DNA of 64,000 bases from Gymnothorax reevesii (Eukaryota; Chordata; Actinopteri; Anguilliformes; Muraenidae), in the NCBI GenBank assembly GCA_029721435.1, contig CM056588.1, positions 40,981,930 through 41,045,929 of the forward strand, read 5' to 3'. The notes under the pieces were generated by a model, which was given only the letters and a program-made list of their open reading frames with translations, was not told the origin of the DNA and ran no database searches. The position numbers were made by a program, and so were the translations under genes. Within the stretch, counting starts at the first letter, position 1, and the number at the start of each line of letters is the position of its first letter. Positions 50,996 to 56,582 of this stretch are shown in pieces.

Positions 50996-53900
50996 GCCAG
51001 CCTTTACTGTCGACTTAACATCATTGTTATTCAGTTTTGTTTGGTTCTTGACTTAAGAAATAAAGATCATTTTATAGCAAGAATAAGGAATGAGAGAAGA
51101 AAACTTGGAAAATAATACTGAGAGGGGGATGGACAGAGTGAAGGAACTAATGAATGAGCAGTAAGTAAATGATTGGAGAATGTTTTTGAATGTCTACCCC
51201 TTTCATTAAAGATGGAGAGCTTGAGTGAGAGAGTGAGAGGAGGTATTGCAGGAGATGTCAGTTTGGAAGTTGACCGGCTTCTCTCTCACTCCTGCTGCAA
51301 CTTGGTCGTTTCTATTGCAGGACACAGAGGGACTGAAAGTGGGCGTGGCCGACCTGATCACCCAATGGGTGAAGGGCAGCCCCGACGGCAGCAGCAAGAA
51401 CTCCCCCTCCAGGCCAGCTGTAAGTACTGCAGTGTAATCGGTCAAACGCAGCTCATGTGTTCAGCAGTACTTTCAGGTGTCTCTGGTGATAAAATGACTG
51501 AAACAGTTGTTCTTACTGTAGCAGTGCGGTCTTTCAGCATCTAATGTTGAGTGTCCAATAGCTCTAACGATTGTACAATCTAATTTATGGCCCTGCTGTC
51601 CTCTCTATCTCTCTCTCTGTTCTTTTCTCTTTCCCTCTCTCTCCTCTCTCAGTTTCTTTTTCTCTGCAGTTTGCGTGTCTGCTGTTCTCTTTACCCCTCT
51701 CTTCTCTGAGGTAACTGTGTCCTTTTTTCCTTCTTTATTTGGTTTTGAATGAAAGCCGATCCCTTCCCCTCTCACTGCCACATCAGTTACTGTTAGATGC
51801 CGTGGAACTGGGTCACTATAGTAATGGGGTCAGACAATTCCTCTGGGATGTCAACATTTACAGGCAGGCATAGGCGCACACAGGTGCAGTTTTTTTCCGT
51901 ATCCAAACTTGTGTGTAGAATGTGTGCACGTATTTTGTGTTAGAAGTTGACATGCGAGTGCCTGTGTGTGCGTGTGTGTGTGTATCTGGCTGTGCGCGCA
52001 CACGTGTGTGTGTGTTTGTGCACGCAGTTTGTGTGTGTGAATACATGTTCATGCTTCTGTATGTGCATGTAATTTGTGTATGTGAATGTGTGTGTGTCTA
52101 GTTTGTATTTGTGTGGTATGTGTGCAGCTGGAGAAGTGAGGGATGAGAAGGCATAAGTAACAAAAAAGAAAGACAGCATTAGGGAAATGGGGGTGACCGC
52201 TCCTCGTGGGGTCCTCTCTGTAACCTTCGTCTCCTAGTGGAGGGATGTCTGGCATGCTGTGTGATATGAGCCGTTAAATGTGGCCTGACTGTATATTATG
52301 GAGAGGCAGTGAGTGAATGCGAAATCAGCCAACTTGATCAGAGCGCGGATAATGGCTGCCCCCTAGTGGGGATGATGAGCTCCGCTCCAATTTGCTCCTT
52401 GATGTCTCGATGGGCTGGAAATGCGTAGTGAAACTGCTATGTAGACCCCAGTCTAGGCATGCCACATTATCGTGGAATTTTAACTTATTCCTTTATCAGT
52501 TTACTTGATTTTGTTAATGTTTACCGTGTTTTGTACGTTTGCGTATTCCTGTTATATCTTACGGTGAAACCAAAGGCAATTTTCAATTTCGCAAATAATT
52601 AAATTTCTTATTTGTTATCATTTATGTGCCCCCTGTTCCAGGACATTAAGGCTGGAGATGTTCTGCACAAAAAGAATATGTGGGAGTCCATCAGAGATGG
52701 TGCAACCCCAGAGCGGTCTGGATCAGGGTCAAAGGTGAGCAAGGCCTGATGGGATACTGGCTGGACCTGAAGCCGCCATCTTAAATGAGAAATTTAGTGC
52801 CCATCAGGCACTCCCCATAATCCCATACTGCAATACCCAAACGGACTACAGGCTCAAATACTGTGCAGTAACCCACCATGGGTCCGAACCCTTAGATTGA
52901 GAAACTCTGTACTTAAAAATTGATGAACCATATTTATCACTATAGGAACAGAAGGCGCTTGTTGCTTCTGAAGTTTATTCTGTAATATGCAGAATGTATG
53001 GACTACATAAAAGACAAATGTTTGTTTGTTTATTTGTTTATTTAAAGGATCCCCATTAGCTCATGCCAAAGCAATCAGCTAATCTTCCTGGGGTCCCATC
53101 ATACATACATACATACACAATACATTACAACAACAAGCATTAATATACATTGACTTAATCGGTACACAAGTAAACAATTAAATTTGCATATAATAAAAAT
53201 ATGGTCAGTGTAACTCATACATTTGGGTAAGAAACCAAATAAAAGCCGATATTAAAAAATAAAAAAATAAATAATAATAATAATAATAATTTACCACATT
53301 TTATTTTATGCACATGAAATGTAGACCTAGAAGTTAAGATTCCTTTTATATCATCTAATATTAAGTCTGTTATCTTCTTCCAGTAAATACCTCTGCGTAG
53401 TCTTTTTAAAAGTTAATTTATTGTTTATCTGACGAATCCTGAGGGGTGACTTGTTCCAGTATATTATGGCTCTGTAAATAACCGCTTTTTTCAGTGAATT
53501 AGTCCTTAGACAGGGCACCACACTGTTACCATCAACGGCAAATCTCGTATTATGATAATGTACATTATTACAAAAAAACCAATTGATCAAACAGAAATGC
53601 TGGCATCTTAGAATTAATGGTACGGCTGAACAGAACAGCCAAAGATAAAAAACTTCTCTGCTCAATGTTAAGCCATGAGAGGCAAGAATACAGTTTTTCT
53701 AATCTTATTCTCGCAGAACAGCCCAAAACAAGTCCAGCAACCCTATTTTGTGTGGCCTGTAATTTTGCAAGGTTTGTTTAAGATGCGGATGACCACACTA
53801 CTGAGCAATAATCCAGATGACATAAAATTTATGATTTCGAAACCTGGCCAAGCATATATGATTGTAGGTAGGGCAAACACTTCCTGCTGATTGCAATACC

Positions 53901-54981
53901 TCGACCCATTTTACTCACAATTGTATTAACCCGCTCAGTCCATGACAGTTGGCTGTCGAGAACTAGACCCAGCAACTTAGCTTTGTTAACCTGTTGAATG
54001 GTTTCACCAGATATGGACAACTCAAGTATAGGCTTGGAAGCCAATTTATGCCGTGAACCAAAAACAATACATTAAGTCTTGGAGATGTTCAAAGATAATT
54101 TATTCGTTTAATCCAATCATACACTATGTTCAACTCGCTTGACAAAATTTGATTTAATTCATGACATGTGTTTGCTGCATAGTATACAGTAGAATCATCG
54201 GCATGCACTGTTATACTGGCTTTTTTCACTGCAGAGGGTGAGTCATTAATGAAAATTGAAAACAAGAGTGGTCCCAGACAACTTCCTTGTTGGTATACCA
54301 CAATCCAAACCACCACAATTTGAAAGACTACCATTGTAAAAAACCCTCTGAGTTAGAGTGGAAAGATATCTCATCATCAATGTTATAGCTGATGGATGAA
54401 AACCATAGCACTTAAATTTTTTTCAAGCAAGATATCATGATCAATGAGCAGCATTAAAATTTAAAAGAATAGCGCCCACTTGAGTTGTCAATATTCATTA
54501 GCCACTCATCGGTCATTTGAATAAGTCCTGTACAGGTTGAATGACCCTTTCTATATGCATGTTGATATTTGATATGTAGTTTGCCTGTATTTTCTGAAGA
54601 ATTGCTACATTTGGGTCACATTTATTGCGACTAACATTTTTCAATGTGTTCTCCATATCCTCAGAGTTTACATGTATTTTAGGAAACTAAGTGATTTTGA
54701 ATGCCAGCTTCTTCAAACTGTCACAAAGTTCCCTTTGAAATAACATTACATGTTTCATCATCAGAAACATATTAACTGCTTTGATTCATCCTTAGGGCAC
54801 CCCATCTGGTAAAAGGTACAAATTTGTTGTAACGGGCCACGGAAAATATGAGAAGATTCTGGTCGATGACGGCGAATACGAGGCGTACGTGAATGGAAAG
54901 TCAAGTAAGAGGCCTGGAACTCACACATTCACCATCTGCGTATTCATGAAAGCTCATAATTGTGTTTATGATTGTGTTTAG
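15101..54981 (+). CDS. lsp1: lsp1: lymphocyte-specific protein 1 (whole gene span, exons joined)
   Basis: Intracellular F-actin-binding phosphoprotein of the LSP1/caldesmon family. In mammals it acts in leukocytes and endothelium, controls motility and transmigration, and is a PKC and MAPKAPK2 substrate (family knowledge). The join is 15101-15159, 25528-25668, 31713-32076, 32966-33108, 40691-40955, 41314-41454, 45758-45801, 47486-47567, 49854-49979, 51321-51419, 52642-52734, 54796-54981. It totals 1,743 nt, 580 residues. All junctions are AG/GT and all phases agree, which is strong evidence that the model is right. An optional 42-nt exon (44398-44439) would add 14 residues. Layout: basic/acidic N-terminus (1-67), EDEGFSDW plus acidic stretch (67-188), low-complexity linker (189-236), charged helix (236-350), TESLNRS block (372-390), caldesmon-like C-terminus (414-519), LSP1 tail SGKRYKFVVTGHGKYEK (523-539). 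Human LSP1 is about 339 residues, so this form is much longer. Caldesmon is the alternative, but the TESLNRS and SGKRYKF motifs favour LSP1. Confidence 0.88.
16300..16695. repeat. CT then CA-rich microsatellite cluster
   Basis: (CT)n at 16300-16335, (CA)n at 16340-16370, then imperfect CA/CATA repeats at 16466-16695. Long open frames on both strands here are artefacts of the dinucleotide repeat. Confidence 0.9.
22152..22390. mobile_element. TTAA-flanked MITE with internal palindrome, 231 bp
   Basis: TTAA at 22152-22155 and 22387-22390. Terminal repeats are CCTCTTAAGCCC and, as reverse complement of the right end, CCTCTTAAACTCC. Near the right end is a perfect 22-bp palindrome (22351-22372) with arm GGGTCCCCCAA. 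No coding capacity. Confidence 0.7.
22849..22879. repeat. (CT)n microsatellite
   Basis: About 15 uninterrupted CT units in lsp1 intron 1. Confidence 0.92.
25528..25668 (+). CDS. lsp1: lsp1 exon 2
   Basis: Acceptor cgtacag/AATTACT and donor AGTCC/gtgagt, phase 2 on both sides. Encodes residues 20-67: ITAQRSIEDAEEIERER followed by RRRRARE and a Ser-rich tail. The segment aligns by eye with the early acidic/basic segment of mammalian LSP1 and with the EEEAARERRRRAR segment near the caldesmon N-terminus, so it is a shared family feature. GC content is clearly higher than in the flanking introns. Confidence 0.9.
25669..31712 (+). other. lsp1: lsp1 intron 2 (6.0 kb)
   Basis: Phase 2 intron. Contains a pyrimidine-rich block (about 26700-27230), CA repeats (28537-28580) and a GT repeat (about 30808-30856). 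No exon, RNA gene or well-bounded transposon was recognised. Segment 30060-30150 resembles 366-460. Confidence 0.65.
31713..32076 (+). CDS. lsp1: lsp1 exon 3 (EDEGFSDW exon)
   Basis: Acceptor tggtcag/GGTGGAG, donor GATATG/gtatct; enters in phase 2 and leaves in phase 0. Encodes residues 67-188. ALEEDEGFSDWTQRLEKRR corresponds to the LSP1 hallmark DEDEGFGDW. After it come runs of Glu/Asp and Arg (EEDDEEYRRLRQEL, EEAEEEDEDWERNRRQ), giving an acidic N-terminal half. No signal peptide or membrane segment is present. If the donor were not used, the frame would stop eight codons later (at 32098), so splicing here is required. Confidence 0.88.
32077..32965 (+). other. lsp1: lsp1 intron 3 (0.9 kb)
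   Basis: Phase 0 intron. Contains a probable small hAT-like MITE at about 32114-32263 and a poly-T stretch near 32610. Confidence 0.7.
32114..32263. mobile_element. Possible small hAT-like MITE, about 150 bp
   Basis: Left end TAGGGTTTCTACAGG; right end, reverse-complemented, CAGGGTTCCTACACC. Internal sequence repeats (A)GTGCTTGAATTT and TTGAAAAGTGC, typical of a fish repeat family. The flanking 8-mers do not match, so boundaries are tentative. Confidence 0.45.
32966..33108 (+). CDS. lsp1: lsp1 exon 4
   Basis: Acceptor gtctttccag/GCCAAGG, donor CAGTGAG/gtatgt; enters in phase 0 and leaves in phase 2. Encodes residues 189-236, beginning AKDERKEVKVSYTSKVFLS, a weakly conserved linker rich in Lys, Thr and Val. 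It is supported mainly by splice sites and by frame continuity between exons 3 and 5, because the sequence itself is not diagnostic. Confidence 0.75.
34693..35092. mobile_element. MITE with TTTCCAC termini, about 400 bp
   Basis: Left end TAGGCTGTTTCCACCAAACA, right end reverse-complemented CTAGTTTCCACTAAGCAG. Inside are repeated TGGTACC/GGTACC motifs near both ends. This is a common teleost non-autonomous repeat pattern, probably hAT. I could not confirm a target duplication. Confidence 0.6.
35415..35458 (+). CDS. lsp1: Candidate alternative first exon of lsp1
   Basis: In intron 4, an ATG with G at -3 and G at +4 opens MAERRHSSSTNPRV plus two bases, followed by a consensus donor CAG/gtaaac. 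The exon ends in phase 2, exactly what exon 5 (40691) needs. The product would be a short LSP1 isoform starting just before the charged helix. Human LSP1 also has several alternative N-termini (family knowledge). Evidence here is frame, donor and Kozak context only. Chance occurrence is possible. Confidence 0.35.
36160..36340. repeat. CA/CATA-rich microsatellite
   Basis: Imperfect (CA)n with CATACATACA interruptions and a pure (CA) run at about 36249-36280. Confidence 0.88.
36863..39717. mobile_element. Large TTAA-flanked non-autonomous element, 2.85 kb
   Basis: TTAA at 36863-36866 and 39714-39717. Termini are AGGGGACCTATTATGC and, as reverse complement of the right end, AGGGGACCTTACATGC. 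No transposase-like frame inside; the longest open frame (39283-39588 minus) is unrecognised. Probably a piggyBac/Kolobok-type element that has lost its coding region and gained insertions. Confidence 0.7.
37744..37983. mobile_element. Nested inverted-repeat MITE with a duplicated right arm
   Basis: Left arm starts near 37744 with AAGCCGCTTTCACACTGGACG. Two right arms follow, at about 37829-37885 and 37915-37983. Both reverse-complement to AAGC(A/T)GCTTT..., then TTCGC/GCGCGACAGATT and CATTCAAAGTCAA. It is nested in the 2.85-kb TTAA element. Confidence 0.65.
40565..40690 (+). promoter_or_regulatory. Extended polypyrimidine tract upstream of lsp1 exon 5
   Basis: About 125 nt of nearly uninterrupted C/T with repeated TCTCTTTC and CCTCTCT motifs, running straight into the exon 5 acceptor (ccgtag). 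Such tracts can bind PTB-type splicing regulators (established knowledge). A regulatory role here is inference. Confidence 0.5.
40691..40955 (+). CDS. lsp1: lsp1 exon 5 (charged single alpha-helix)
   Basis: Acceptor cccgtag/GAGCAGT follows a very long pyrimidine tract; donor GAGGAG/gtgagc. Enters in phase 2 and leaves in phase 0. Encodes residues 236-324: Ser/Gly-rich start, then continuous E/R/K/Q heptad-like sequence (LEQLRQRQVEAEAELEQLKR, RKIREEEERRREEEEQQR). This predicts a long single alpha-helix or coiled coil like the caldesmon spacer. As recalled, mammalian LSP1 has a much weaker version. GC is very high. Confidence 0.88.
40956..41313 (+). other. lsp1: lsp1 intron 5 (0.36 kb)
   Basis: Phase 0 intron with a CA repeat at about 40984-41010. 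No other feature seen. Confidence 0.8.
41314..41454 (+). CDS. lsp1: lsp1 exon 6 (end of helix, SPLSP motif; two candidate donors)
   Basis: Acceptor gtggctgcag/GAAGAGA; phase 0 in and out. Encodes residues 325-371: more charged helix (EEKRHMKEEIERRRMEAAER), then EEEEPFSPLSPKSPSFK. The last part matches the LSP1 SPPLSP segment and caldesmon FTPKGSSLK, which lie just before the TESLNRS block. The donor used here is AAG/gtaaag at 41455. A second in-frame donor, AAG/gtgaac at 41497, lies exactly 42 nt downstream within a tandem duplication and would add VKPTHAVHKSPSYK. Which donor dominates cannot be told from sequence. Confidence 0.85.
41437..41520 (+). repeat. 42-bp direct tandem duplication spanning the exon 6 donor
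   Basis: Two imperfect 42-bp units (41437-41478 and 41479-41520). Both begin AAGAGCCCCTC and carry the sequence T(T/A)TAAGGT. The unit length is a multiple of three and each unit contains a usable donor, so the coding part can be 14 residues longer. Confidence 0.8.
41813..42827 (+). pseudogene. 5'-truncated Tc1/mariner-type transposon, decayed and interrupted
   Basis: Plus-strand remnant of a DDE transposase gene. Recognisable segments include ATGGATGCTGTGTCATCC, a WGCISG/CNLHICE-like part, and HPACSSDLSATKDVWRIM, where the usual SPDL(S/T)PIE(N)xW catalytic-glutamate motif has decayed. The 3' UTR and right terminus (ending ...TTTTTTGGAAGTGAGGTTGTA) follow after a nested MITE. Several stops and frameshifts; inactive. 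Confidence 0.7.
42295..42642. mobile_element. TTAA-flanked MITE nested in the mariner remnant, 340 bp
   Basis: TTAA at 42295-42298 and 42639-42642. Termini are AGGTGCACTATGCAAGTTTG and, reverse-complemented, AGCTGCACTATGCAAGTTTG. It splits the sequence GATGCAACACAGTGG / ACATGCCC of the host transposon, so it inserted later. Confidence 0.85.
43916..44190. mobile_element. MITE of the CACTGC family, copy C (diverged)
   Basis: Left end CATTGCAAAAATAATCTAAAC, with ATTTAGACTTAA and a CAGTGAAATAAAAATTCTG-like core. The right part carries GTTAAGATTAAATAACTTG. It aligns by eye along its whole length with the copies at 48546-48821 and 55101-55407. Confidence 0.6.
44398..44439 (+). CDS. lsp1: lsp1 optional 42-nt cassette exon (exon 7)
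   Basis: A short open segment between a good acceptor (ctgtgcttccag/GGTGAGG) and a good donor (TATTTG/gtgagt). It is phase 0 on both sides and sits between two phase-0 junctions. It would insert GEGEDRAAGETPYL before ITERTESLNRS. Inclusion keeps the frame and skipping also keeps it, so it would be a cassette exon. Support comes only from splice-site quality and phase. Caldesmon joins its equivalent flanks directly, so this may be fish-specific or spurious. Confidence 0.5.
45568..45675. repeat. Degenerate 18-bp minisatellite
   Basis: About six units of 18 bp, consensus close to GCCCAGGTGTATCTGTAT. They yield a 6-residue pseudo-period (A-x-V-x-L-Y) in the plus frame. Just upstream of exon 8. 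Confidence 0.55.
45758..45801 (+). CDS. lsp1: lsp1 exon 8 (TESLNRS motif)
   Basis: Acceptor ctctctgcag/ATCACTG, donor AAGAAG-AG/gtgagg; phase 0 in, phase 2 out. Encodes ITERTESLNRSLKK, residues 372-386, which matches the mammalian LSP1 DRTESLNRS(I/K)KKSNS block and caldesmon EERAEFLNKSVQKS. The block is basic and carries likely phosphoserines. It is one of the two most diagnostic LSP1 segments in the window. Confidence 0.92.
45802..47485 (+). other. lsp1: lsp1 intron 8 (1.7 kb)
   Basis: Phase 2 intron. Contains a near-perfect hairpin (45860-45943), a short CT/GT stretch (46160-46215), poly-T with GGGTGGGGGGG (46350-46400) and a TTTATTTATGTAGCGCTG sequence near 47290 that looks like a fragment of a common fish repeat. 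Confidence 0.7.
45860..45943. repeat. Near-perfect 35-bp inverted repeat (hairpin), 14-nt loop
   Basis: Left arm 45860-45894 and right arm 45909-45943, sharing GAGGGCTGACTGCAATAAAC and AGTTATG. They differ at only two positions, one of which is a G-U pair in RNA. Total 84 nt. Probably a tiny palindromic MITE; a precursor-like small-RNA hairpin is possible. Confidence 0.8.
47486..47567 (+). CDS. lsp1: lsp1 exon 9
   Basis: Acceptor ccctaaacag/CAACAGC, donor ATCGAG/gtagac; phase 2 in, phase 0 out. Encodes residues 386-413, SNSIKKTPPPLL then SRIDNKLEQYSHAIE. This corresponds to mammalian LSP1 KSNSVKKS...SKIDQWLEQYTQAIE and caldesmon SKIDSRLEQYTSAIE, the start of the C-terminal actin-binding part in this family. 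Confidence 0.92.
48360..48545 (+). repeat. tRNA-headed SINE-like repeat, copy 3 (3' half, decayed)
   Basis: Contains GGTTTTCTCCAGGTCTTCCC, CTGGTAACAGTGCACTGCACT and AATGGGTCAACTGCCCAGGG-ACAATTACCCC, in the same order as the 3' parts of the copies at 1225-1620 and 12061-12350. Confidence 0.45.
48546..48821. mobile_element. MITE of the CACTGC family, copy B (diverged)
   Basis: Left end CACTCCAAAATAATACATTAC preceded by TA; right end, reverse-complemented, CACTGAAAAAGGTGTCAGTC. Internal TTTCACTTGTCAAA and GTCAAGCCTC are shared with copy C. Confidence 0.6.
49854..49979 (+). CDS. lsp1: lsp1 exon 10 (first KNLFE/MWE-type repeat)
   Basis: Acceptor caaattccag/GAAGCCA, donor TCCAAG/gtaaga; phase 0 both sides. 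Encodes residues 414-455: EAKQSKQGVVDIPCPPEP, then ASKKNLFEAGEVWNQNSP. It aligns by eye with caldesmon EGTKSAKPTKP...IKSMWEKGNVFSSP and LSP1 TKSRWETGEVQAQS. The W/F-E-x-G-x-V core is the repeated short actin/calmodulin-region motif of the family. Confidence 0.9.
49980..51320 (+). other. lsp1: lsp1 intron 10 (1.3 kb)
   Basis: Phase 0 intron. Contains (GT)n at about 50950-50990 and CA-rich stretches around 50820-50905. No other feature supported. Confidence 0.75.
51321..51419 (+). CDS. lsp1: lsp1 exon 11 (caldesmon GLKVGV motif)
   Basis: Acceptor tctattgcag/GACACAG, donor CCAGCT/gtaagt; phase 0 both sides. Encodes residues 456-488: DTEGLKVGVADLITQWVKG, then SPDGSSKNSPSRPA. The segment is almost superimposable on caldesmon ETAGLKVGVSSRINEWLTK-TPDGNKSP, which lies in the strong C-terminal actin/calmodulin-binding domain. 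As recalled, mammalian LSP1 lacks it, so this exon supports a common LSP1/caldesmon ancestor. Confidence 0.9.
51420..52641 (+). other. lsp1: lsp1 intron 11 (1.2 kb)
   Basis: Phase 0 intron with CT-rich DNA (51597-51720) and long imperfect GT repeats (about 51955-52120). Confidence 0.75.
52642..52734 (+). CDS. lsp1: lsp1 exon 12 (second NMWE-type repeat)
   Basis: Acceptor ctgttccag/GACATTA, donor TCAAAG/gtgagc; phase 0 both sides. Encodes residues 489-519: DIKAGDVLHKKNMWESIRDG then ATPERSGSGSK. Counterparts are LSP1 DIVAGDMSKKSLWEQKGGSK and caldesmon DLRPGDVSSKRNLWEKQSV. In caldesmon this is the last conserved element, whereas LSP1 continues into the next exon. Confidence 0.92.
53030..54600 (-). 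pseudogene. Non-LTR retrotransposon (CR1/L2/Rex-like LINE), reverse transcriptase remnant
   Basis: Minus-strand pieces of a LINE reverse transcriptase. QGSCLGPLLFSIFIND (54240-54290) is the RT palm motif, and ASITVHADDSTVYYAA holds the catalytic pair as HADD instead of the usual YADD. LLGLVLDSQLSWTERVN follows, and near 53351-53540 comes the C-terminal segment TRFAVDGNSVVP...VIYRAIIYWNKSP. Stops and frameshifts separate them. The 3' end with CCCCAGGAAGATTAGCTGAT and an A-rich tail lies near 53030-53100. 5' truncated, inactive. Confidence 0.8.
53264..53290. repeat. (AAT)n short repeat
   Basis: AAATAAATAATAATAATAAT tract within the 3' region of the antisense LINE. Confidence 0.85.
54796..54981 (+). 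CDS. lsp1: lsp1 exon 13 (terminal exon, stop codon)
   Basis: Acceptor tcatccttag/GGCACCC, phase 0. Encodes GTP, SGKRYKFVVTGHGKYEK and ILVDDGEYEAYVNGKSS, matching mammalian LSP1 STPSGKRYKFVATGHGKYEKVLV. This is the LSP1-specific tail that caldesmon lacks. Read straight through, the frame ends with TAG at 54979-54981 after 61 residues. A possible donor, TCAA/gtaaga at 54905, lies inside the exon. If it is used, the last 25 residues (after GKS) would be replaced by an exon I could not find downstream. Confidence 0.85.
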   Translation, partial: GTPSGKRYKFVVTGHGKYEKILVDDGEYEAYVNGKSSKRPGTHTFTICVFMKAHNCVYDCV

Positions 54982-55066
54982 TGCCACTGCTGCTGAGTTT
55001 CTCAGGCCACCCTGAGAATGTTCCCCTCAGGAGGTTCGTCGTCTCTGCCCTGACTTGATCCTCCTT

Positions 55067-55113
55067 ATTAAAGCAAATTAGCTTCCAAATGATATCTTTA
55101 CACTGCAAATAAA
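55067..55113 (+). terminator. lsp1: Candidate lsp1 polyadenylation signals
   Basis: ATTAAA at 55067-55072 and canonical AATAAA at 55108-55113, 86-127 nt after the lsp1 stop. The canonical hexamer lies inside the left terminal repeat of a MITE that begins at 55101. Use of either signal is inferred. Confidence 0.4.
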
Positions 55114-55407
55114 ATCTTACCTAGCATTTTAATCTTGTATTCAGACTGAAAAACCATATTTGTATTACCTTTTTTCCTCAGTAAAACAAAAATTCTTTCC
55201 CTGACATGGGAAAATTTTGACTTGTTTCTAGATCTTTCCATGTGACAAGTGAAATTGTCTAATGCCATGGACAAGGCTAGAAATAAGTCAAAATGATCTC
55301 ACATCAGCGGTAGAATTTTAGTTTTACTGAGGAAAAAATGTTACAGAAACATATCTTTTAAGTCTAAACACAAGATTAAATATGCTTGGTAAGATTGTTT
55401 TGCAGTG
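55101..55407. mobile_element. MITE of the CACTGC family, copy A (best preserved, 307 bp)
   Basis: Left end CACTGCAAATAAAATCTTAC and right end, reverse-complemented, CACTGCAAAACAATCTTACC. Inverted terminal homology runs for about 50 bp. Flanked by TA on both sides (55099-55100 and 55408-55409), suggesting a TA target. Two diverged relatives lie at 43916-44190 and 48546-48821. Confidence 0.8.
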
Positions 55408-55721
55408 TAACTGTTGAGTGAGGCATTCTTTGTTCGGTTTGGAGTGAAGACCTTCAAGACGGTTCACCTCCAGGGACAGTTGGTTGCCACAGTTGTCAGC
55501 TGCATCTGTTCCCCGTCTAATGTTCTAATTCAGGGGTTTTCAGCTAACTTCGGTTGAGGAAACCCCCCCAAACTCAGATATACCGGGCGTCCCCATCATC
55601 AGGTAAAAGAGTTGTATTTCAAAACATATTACCATCCAGGGATGGAGCTAAGGATGGTGGTGGTCAGGGGTAGGGTGGGTTTGAAGGTGCCTTTGACCTC
55701 CCAGCGCCCCCCCTCCAAAAC

Positions 55722-55760
55722 AAACAAACACACACACACACACACACACATACACACACA
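55722..55760. repeat. (CA)n microsatellite
   Basis: About 18 CA units with one TA interruption. Confidence 0.9.
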
Positions 55761-56094
55761 GTGCCCTAATGCAGAAATCCCTGGATGTAATTGGTTAATA
55801 CCTTTGCAGACAGTTTTCCTAAGCTCATTGTTGAACCTTTTCACCCCTGGCTGACCCCCCACCCCCCTTCCCATGTCCCTGAATTAGTCACAGCCTGATT
55901 TTGGCTTTAGGTCAGTGCAAACATGGCCCCTGTAACCAGCCCCCCCCCCCCAAAAAAAAGGTGTTAACATTGTTTCAGCTGGGGACCAGAGCCCACAGAA
56001 TCCCCCAGTCAGGCCTCTACTGGTGGGGTGAATGGTGTTGATGGTCTTTGGTTTTTGGGGGTCGGAGTGAATCGATTTTTTTTTTTTTCCCATT

Positions 56095-56582
56095 AAAGAA
56101 ATCTGGCATCTCCAATCCCACCCGAATCTGGAATGCCCAATTGGGGAACTGTGTACATGACTTGTTCATATGCGACCCTTTGCTGCCAACTCAGGAGAGT
56201 GAAGACAAATTGCGGCTCTCCTCCGAAGCACGCGCCTGTTAGCCACTACTTCTCATTCACTCATTGGTTGAATCATCGCACGTTCAGAGCGAGGGTGGAG
56301 GATACCCGAACATGAACAAGCTTAGAATCTTCCAGACAAGCGCCCCGCTGGCCAACAGGAGGCCCTTAAGCAAAGAACGAAGCAACCATTTAATAATACC
56401 CTTCTCGGCAGACCGTTCCCAATTCGCATCCCTGTAGCGCAGTGGCCAATTGTGCGCTACTCAAAAAAAAAAAAGCTGCCGACCACTGCCAGTCGGTACG
56501 ACCAGGGCTCAAACCCGCACCGTGATAGTCCCCTCTGCTTCGCAATGTGGTGCCTTAACAGAGTGAGCTATCTGGCAGCTGA
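56095..56582 (-). repeat. tRNA-headed SINE-like repeat, minus strand
   Basis: Reading the minus strand from 56582: TAGCTCACTCTG (A-box-like, near 56560) and GGGTTTGAGCCC (B-box-like, near 56505-56516). A long tail follows that includes GCGCTACAGGGATGCGAATT and GGGCATTCCAGATTCGGG. A fish SINE or SINE-derived repeat; not a tRNA gene, since the arms do not fold canonically. Confidence 0.5.

Larger units (their letters stand above)
52735..54795 (+). other. lsp1: lsp1 intron 12 (2.1 kb)
   Basis: Phase 0 intron, mostly occupied by an antisense, decayed LINE (about 53030-54600). Confidence 0.8.

Noticed and set aside
15101..54981. Caldesmon (cald1) as the identity of the main gene
   Set aside because: Exons 10-12 match both, but RTESLNRSLKKSNS and the SGKRYKFVVTGHGKYEK tail are LSP1 hallmarks, and the neighbour looks like PRR33.
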